From assembly GCF_000686705.1 (NCBI RefSeq), contig NZ_JMLJ01000013.1:78282-142281 (forward strand): a DNA stretch of 64,000 nt. The letters are read 5' to 3'. The position numbers and the translations under genes are program-made. Source of the stretch: Clostridium hydrogeniformans DSM 21757. Its GTDB lineage: Bacteria; Bacillota; Clostridia; Clostridiales; Clostridiaceae. Every line of letters starts with the position of its first letter. Positions within the stretch are counted from its first letter, which is position 1. Below are positions 59,892 through 64,000 of this stretch, piece by piece. The notes under the pieces were generated by a model. The model did not search any database. It worked only from the letters and a program-made list of their open reading frames with translations, and was not told the origin of the DNA.

Positions 59892-61829
59892 TTATCTTCT
59901 AGTTATTATTTTATAATAGGCTTTAACTGTGTAAACATAATAAATATAATATATTAAAGCAAATAGTATAATTATAAAATAGAATATATTTAATTTTAAT
60001 GTATATATATGATTTAATATAAGAATGCCACAGGTTGCATGTGCCACACCTACCAAAAATGGAAGAAGAAATAACATTTTTGTTTGTTTTTTAATAGATG
60101 ATATAATGTCTATTTTTGATACTCCTAGGCCCTTAAGAAGATTAAATTTTTCTACCTCATCTTCAGCTTGGGTAAGCTGACTAAAGAATATAATACTACC
60201 AGAGCAGATTAAAAGTATAAATACTATGAATAGAATTATAAAGATATAAATCCCAGAAAACTTAGTTTTTCCCTCATAGTATATATAAGAAGAATTTAGA
60301 TATTTATTTTGCTCTTCAGTAGAGTTTTTTGATATATAGTAAGAAAGCTCTTGAGATAATTCAGGAGATCTTTCGAAGTTTTCATAGCTTAAACATCTAA
60401 GGTGTTTTAAATCTTTTTTAGGATATAATCTATTAAATGATTCGTCATTTATCACTATAAAGGAGTATAAACTCATATCTAATAGTTTGTTTTTTATGGC
60501 TTTTCTTACCTTAAATCTTTCACTAAGATCTATAAGTAAAACATCATCTATGTTAGGTTTAGTATAGTTTTCATTTAGGGACCTTCCATAAACAAAAAGA
60601 GATTCATTTGGGGACAGGTCTAAATCTAGATACTCATTCCTACCTAGGGTAGACTGTAGTTTTTTAAAATCTCTTTCAGATAATACATTTATATCATGTA
60701 CAGTATCATCATAGTCAGGTTGAAGAAACGTAGATGTACCTATGGAAGGGTATATTCCTTTTGTTGAAAAGAAAGATATTTTTATGTCATTTATTATAGT
60801 ATGCTCCTTATATTTAGAGAAAATTTCATTAACATTTTTATCTAAATCTTCCCTCTCTGATAGATATATAAAATCAAAAGGAGATTCCGATTTAAATCCA
60901 GTAATGTCATTGTTATATATTACAAAGGCCATAGTGGATATAAAAATAAGTGATGCTATAAGTAAAGATATAGAAGCAAAGGTTTTTGAGTTTTGTTTTA
61001 GCCTAAATAATAAATCAGATAAGGATATCATATTTAAGTTTCTATAGTAAAATCTTTTAGTTTTAGATAAAAGTTTTATAAATATAAGTATGATATTAGA
61101 AAATAAGCCATAGGTACTAAAAAGTATAATAGCCATGCCTACAAACACCATAGGAGAAATAGTAAAGAAACCTTTAAAGAATATATAATATCCAAGAGAT
61201 AATAACACTATAAAAAATAAGGATAAAACAACTGATATTTTAGAATTCCTTTTCTTTAGACTATGAGCATTTATAAGGTTTATTATAGAAGTTTTTTTAA
61301 TTCTTCTATAACTAATTATAGATATTATAAGAAATATACTGATAAAAAACCTAATAGTAGATGTTATAGCATTAGGTACTATAACTATAGGGCCTAGGCT
61401 AAGATTTATATCCATTAGACTAAGAACTATCATTAAAAACAACTTAAAGAATAAGATTCCAAGGGTTATACCTACGGCTAAGGAAAATAAACCCATAAAT
61501 AATATTTCAAAGAACAAAAGTAATGATATTTGTTTCTTTTTTAAACCTAAAATAGAATATATACCTAGCTCCTTCTTTCTTTTATTTATAAAAAAGAAGT
61601 TACAATACCATATGAATATTACTAAAAAGAACATTATAAGCCCAGAGGCAGATTTAAAAGTAAGGTTAATTGAGGCATTAGCTTCTACAAGTAGAGCTTC
61701 AGCATTAAAGTAACTAAGAGAAGAAAATGTATAATAGGATATTACCCCAAATATTAAGGAAACAAAATATAGGGTGTTTTCATATAAATTATTTTTAACA
61801 TTTTTAAGGGCAATTGATATTAAAAACAT
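59892..61829 (-). CDS. BceB-type FtsX-like ABC permease, copy 2
   Basis: 645-aa permease with the ten-helix BceB layout: N-terminal MFLISIALKNVKNNL, KKRKKELGIYSILGLKKKQI juxtamembrane motif after TM2, four further helices, a ~200-residue extracellular domain (about 310-515), and a C-terminal FtsX block ending VYTVKAYYKIITRR. Such permeases move or sense cell-wall-active peptides with a BceA ATPase. ATG 61829 is seven bases from AAAGGATG; an ATG three codons earlier overlaps it. It has no adjacent ATPase and follows the other permease after a terminator. Confidence 0.87.
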   Translation of the reverse strand: MFLISIALKNVKNNLYENTLYFVSLIFGVISYYTFSSLSYFNAEALLVEANASINLTFKSASGLIMFFLVIFIWYCNFFFINKRKKELGIYSILGLKKKQISLLLFFEILFMGLFSLAVGITLGILFFKLFLMIVLSLMDINLSLGPIVIVPNAITSTIRFFISIFLIISIISYRRIKKTSIINLINAHSLKKRNSKISVVLSLFFIVLLSLGYYIFFKGFFTISPMVFVGMAIILFSTYGLFSNIILIFIKLLSKTKRFYYRNLNMISLSDLLFRLKQNSKTFASISLLIASLIFISTMAFVIYNNDITGFKSESPFDFIYLSEREDLDKNVNEIFSKYKEHTIINDIKISFFSTKGIYPSIGTSTFLQPDYDDTVHDINVLSERDFKKLQSTLGRNEYLDLDLSPNESLFVYGRSLNENYTKPNIDDVLLIDLSERFKVRKAIKNKLLDMSLYSFIVINDESFNRLYPKKDLKHLRCLSYENFERSPELSQELSYYISKNSTEEQNKYLNSSYIYYEGKTKFSGIYIFIILFIVFILLICSGSIIFFSQLTQAEDEVEKFNLLKGLGVSKIDIISSIKKQTKMLFLLPFLVGVAHATCGILILNHIYTLKLNIFYFIIILFALIYYIYYVYTVKAYYKIITRR

Positions 61830-61912
61830 AGTTATCATCCTTTAAGTATTTTATTTAATATAAGAATTATTATAAGATAAAAACATAGAATTTAGTACAT
61901 TATAATAAAAAT

Positions 61913-61944
61913 TTTAAAAAAGTCCTAGCACACTAGCTAGGACT
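61913..61944 (-). terminator. Terminator between the two permease genes
   Basis: AGTCCTAG / CTAGGACT stem, A run on the plus strand giving T6 on the minus strand. Confidence 0.8.
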
Positions 61945-61948
61945 TTTA

Positions 61949-63955
61949 TTATTGAGTTACAGCCTTATAGTATGCTCTAACCGTAATGAAGTAATAAATT
62001 AAGTATATTACTGAGTATATTACATATGTTATTAGTATTGGCTTTAGAAGGCTCATACTAAGTGCACTTTCAAGAACTTTTAGGGCAAAGGTAGAGTGAG
62101 CTATACCTACAACTAAAGGTAGTAAGAATACTATACCTATTTGCTTTGATATAGAACCCTTTAATTCTTTATTACTTACTCCAACCTTCTTTAATATATC
62201 ATAGTTAAATTTATCAGCATTGGACTCTGAAAGTTGTTTAAAGAAGATTATACTTCCTGTACATATTAAGAATACAAGTCCAAGGAAGGCACCTATAAAT
62301 ACTATTAATCCGCTACCTTCAATGGATGCCCTATATTGAGTGTAGTAATCACTACTTAACATAAAGGTATTTTCTGATATATCCTTATAAGTGTTTTTAG
62401 TAAGGGTATTAAATTCTTCAGTTAACTCCTTTGCAGATGTTTCATTTTTAACATTATATAGGCTTAGATTTAAATAGTTATCAGAAGATTTTTGAATCCT
62501 ATTAAATACATTGTCACTAACTACTACTATAGAGTTAAAAGAGATTAAATTAGTTGGTAGTAATCCATCGCTTGATTCACCAGATATTGTTAAAGCCTCA
62601 TTACCTAACTTAAAAGTTTTTCCTTTAAAAGATTTAGCAAGTTTTGAACCAACAAATCTTTCAAATACAAAAGCTTCTTTTTCTTTTAAGTTTAACTTAA
62701 CATCTAATTTAGAATTTTTAATTAAATCTTTAGCTGTACTCTCATTTATAAGAGATATGGTTTGTTCAGCTTCACTGGGACCCTTTGGATCAGTCTTTGG
62801 GAATATAAGAGCTTTTTCTAAAATACTTATTTTATATTTACCTTCAATTTTATTTTTAGGATATTTATTTGTGATATTTTCAAAATCTTTATTTATATTA
62901 TCCTTCTTAAAATCTTTAAGAAGAGAGTTTTCATTTGCTAAAGACTTAGTTTCTTTATTGGTATTAAGAGTTTTTCTTTCAGTAACAAAACCATAGGAAT
63001 AAGGAGAACTTGATCTTGCTTCTTTATCAGCAAAGTAATACATACTAAATGTTGTACCGACAGCTGTTAAGGTAGTGGCAGAAAGAATAGCAATAGTTGC
63101 TAATGTTCTAGCATTTCCTTTGATTCTATAAAGAAGCTGAGAGGTTCCAATCATATTTATTCCATTAAAGTATCTTTTCTTATTTTTCTTTAATTGCTTT
63201 ATCATAAATACAACGAAAGATGAGAAAAGAATATAAGTTCCTGAAATAGTAAGTACTATTGTAAGTAAAGCATATAACTCAGGACTTTTAAACATATTAG
63301 ATGCGAAATAGTAACCAGATCCAACCATTATAACACCAAGTAAGGATATTATAGTAGATACTTTAGGTTGAGATTCTCCACGATCTTCAGCTCTAAATAG
63401 GTCTATAAGCTTAAATCTATATATAAGACTATAAGAATGTATTGATATTATTAAGAATATAATAGCAAATACCCCTATAGTTTGAGTTATGGCTTTCATA
63501 GGTACGCTAAAGGATATTGTTTTCATAACTTGAAGATCCATTAATTTAAATAATAAGGCTATAAAGCCTTTAGATAATAAAGAGCCTAAAGCTATACCAA
63601 CAATAAGGGCAATAACTCCCATTACTACTGTTTCATAAAATAACATTCTACCTATTTGCTTTTTCTTTAAACCGAGCATTGAGTATAGAGCGATCTCTTT
63701 CTTTCTTTTTTTCGTAAAGAAAGAGTTAGAATACCATATAAATACTCCTGCAAATACAAGTATAACTACTGCAGAGCCTTTAAATAATCCTGAAATTGAA
63801 GCTTTTGCCCCCATAGCCTTTCCTATTTGCTCATTAAATTGTAATGATGTAAAGGTAAAATAAATAAGTATGCTAAAGGCTATAGATGTAAAGTATAGAA
63901 AATAGTTTTGAAAATTTCTTTTAATATTTTTAAATGCTATATCAAATAAAGACAC
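61949..63955 (-). CDS. BceB-type FtsX-like ABC permease, copy 1
   Basis: 668 aa, paralogue of the 59892 gene: MSLFDIAFKNIKRNF, KKRKKEIALYSMLGLKKKQIG, ten helices, a lysine-rich extracellular domain (about residues 310-540) much more diverged than the helices, and C-terminal TVRAYYKAVTQ. GTG start at 63955, about seven bases after AGGAGGA. The end of another gene, probably the ATPase, lies 21 bp upstream, so this is the permease of a BceAB-type module for antimicrobial-peptide detoxification or sensing. No kinase or regulator is visible here. Confidence 0.88.
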   Translation of the reverse strand: MSLFDIAFKNIKRNFQNYFLYFTSIAFSILIYFTFTSLQFNEQIGKAMGAKASISGLFKGSAVVILVFAGVFIWYSNSFFTKKRKKEIALYSMLGLKKKQIGRMLFYETVVMGVIALIVGIALGSLLSKGFIALLFKLMDLQVMKTISFSVPMKAITQTIGVFAIIFLIISIHSYSLIYRFKLIDLFRAEDRGESQPKVSTIISLLGVIMVGSGYYFASNMFKSPELYALLTIVLTISGTYILFSSFVVFMIKQLKKNKKRYFNGINMIGTSQLLYRIKGNARTLATIAILSATTLTAVGTTFSMYYFADKEARSSSPYSYGFVTERKTLNTNKETKSLANENSLLKDFKKDNINKDFENITNKYPKNKIEGKYKISILEKALIFPKTDPKGPSEAEQTISLINESTAKDLIKNSKLDVKLNLKEKEAFVFERFVGSKLAKSFKGKTFKLGNEALTISGESSDGLLPTNLISFNSIVVVSDNVFNRIQKSSDNYLNLSLYNVKNETSAKELTEEFNTLTKNTYKDISENTFMLSSDYYTQYRASIEGSGLIVFIGAFLGLVFLICTGSIIFFKQLSESNADKFNYDILKKVGVSNKELKGSISKQIGIVFLLPLVVGIAHSTFALKVLESALSMSLLKPILITYVIYSVIYLIYYFITVRAYYKAVTQ

Positions 63956-63976
63956 TTTAAATTCCTCCTTATCTTA

Positions 63977-64000
63977 TTACATGTCTGCAACTGTATTTCC
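63977..64000 (-). CDS. C-terminal end of an upstream gene, probably BceA-type ATPase
   Basis: Only the last seven codons are inside the window: GNTVADM then TAA. Its 21-bp distance to the permease and the GN(T/S)-like ending often seen in BceA-type ATPases make an ABC ATPase likely; the sequence is too short to prove it. Confidence 0.35.
   Translation of the reverse strand, partial: GNTVADM

Noticed and set aside
1..64000. tRNA, rRNA, CRISPR arrays, complete IS elements, replication origin
   Set aside because: Looked for tRNA-like cloverleaf ends, regular spaced repeats and transposase genes; none seen. Small or divergent RNAs could be missed by eye.

Overview
The window is AT-rich DNA with short intergenic gaps, strong purine-rich ribosome binding sites, TTG/GTG starts and hairpin-plus-T-run terminators at most operon ends. 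Together with the gene families this points to a low-GC, anaerobic Firmicute, most likely Clostridium sensu stricto. It reads as chromosomal: I see no rRNA, tRNA, CRISPR array, complete insertion sequence or prophage.

Layout. 1-2.6 kb: the end of an Fe-siderophore/heme ABC importer. 2.7-11 kb: the most distinctive locus, a lactose/cellobiose-family PTS (separate IIA, IIB, IIC) encoded with a GH4 phospho-glycosidase, a DUF871/MupG-type 6-phospho-muramidase, a DUF1343/NamZ-type muramidase without signal peptide, a winged-helix/BadF sugar-kinase fusion, a degenerate acylphosphatase-like protein and a small membrane protein. It looks like a peptidoglycan-disaccharide uptake and recycling system built on a chitobiose/cellobiose PTS chassis. 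11-21 kb: a 2-hydroxyacid dehydrogenase, a nitroreductase, a tandem HNH protein, Sod, an APH-family kinase, RsgA with a structured leader/ncRNA upstream, an XdhC protein, and OadB/OadG behind a yybP-ykoY-type (Mn2+) riboswitch. 21-26 kb: a second, YclNOPQ-like siderophore importer with a divergent AraC regulator and a Fur-like box. 26-37 kb: regulators (TipA-like MerR, WYL), a nitroreductase with paired operators, hemerythrin-type proteins, PlsY, a second hydroxyacid dehydrogenase, a rhodanese lipoprotein and a two-component system. 37-40 kb: an oxidative-stress cluster (hemerythrin, rubrerythrin, PerR, two Dps) with near-identical promoter/operator modules. 40-47 kb: a YfcC transporter, then a GntR-YczE-8-oxoguanine deaminase operon and a CodA-like deaminase. 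47-53 kb: an AsrC-like redox protein, a third hydroxyacid dehydrogenase, a MerR regulator and adenosine deaminase. 53-56 kb: galactose genes galT-galK-epimerase. 56-58 kb: a DAACS symporter under a T-box that I read as cysteine-specific. 58-64 kb: gapN and two BceB-type permeases.

How the genes fit together. Metal and oxygen handling dominates (two iron importers, Sod, rubrerythrin, Dps pair, hemerythrins, PerR, Mn riboswitch). Salvage is the second theme: cell-wall sugars, oxidised and normal purines, galactose, and cystine under a tRNA sensor. Across the intergenic regions runs a roughly 100-bp dispersed element with inverted TATAGG/CCTATA-type ends (four clear copies plus a short relative) that no gene explains.
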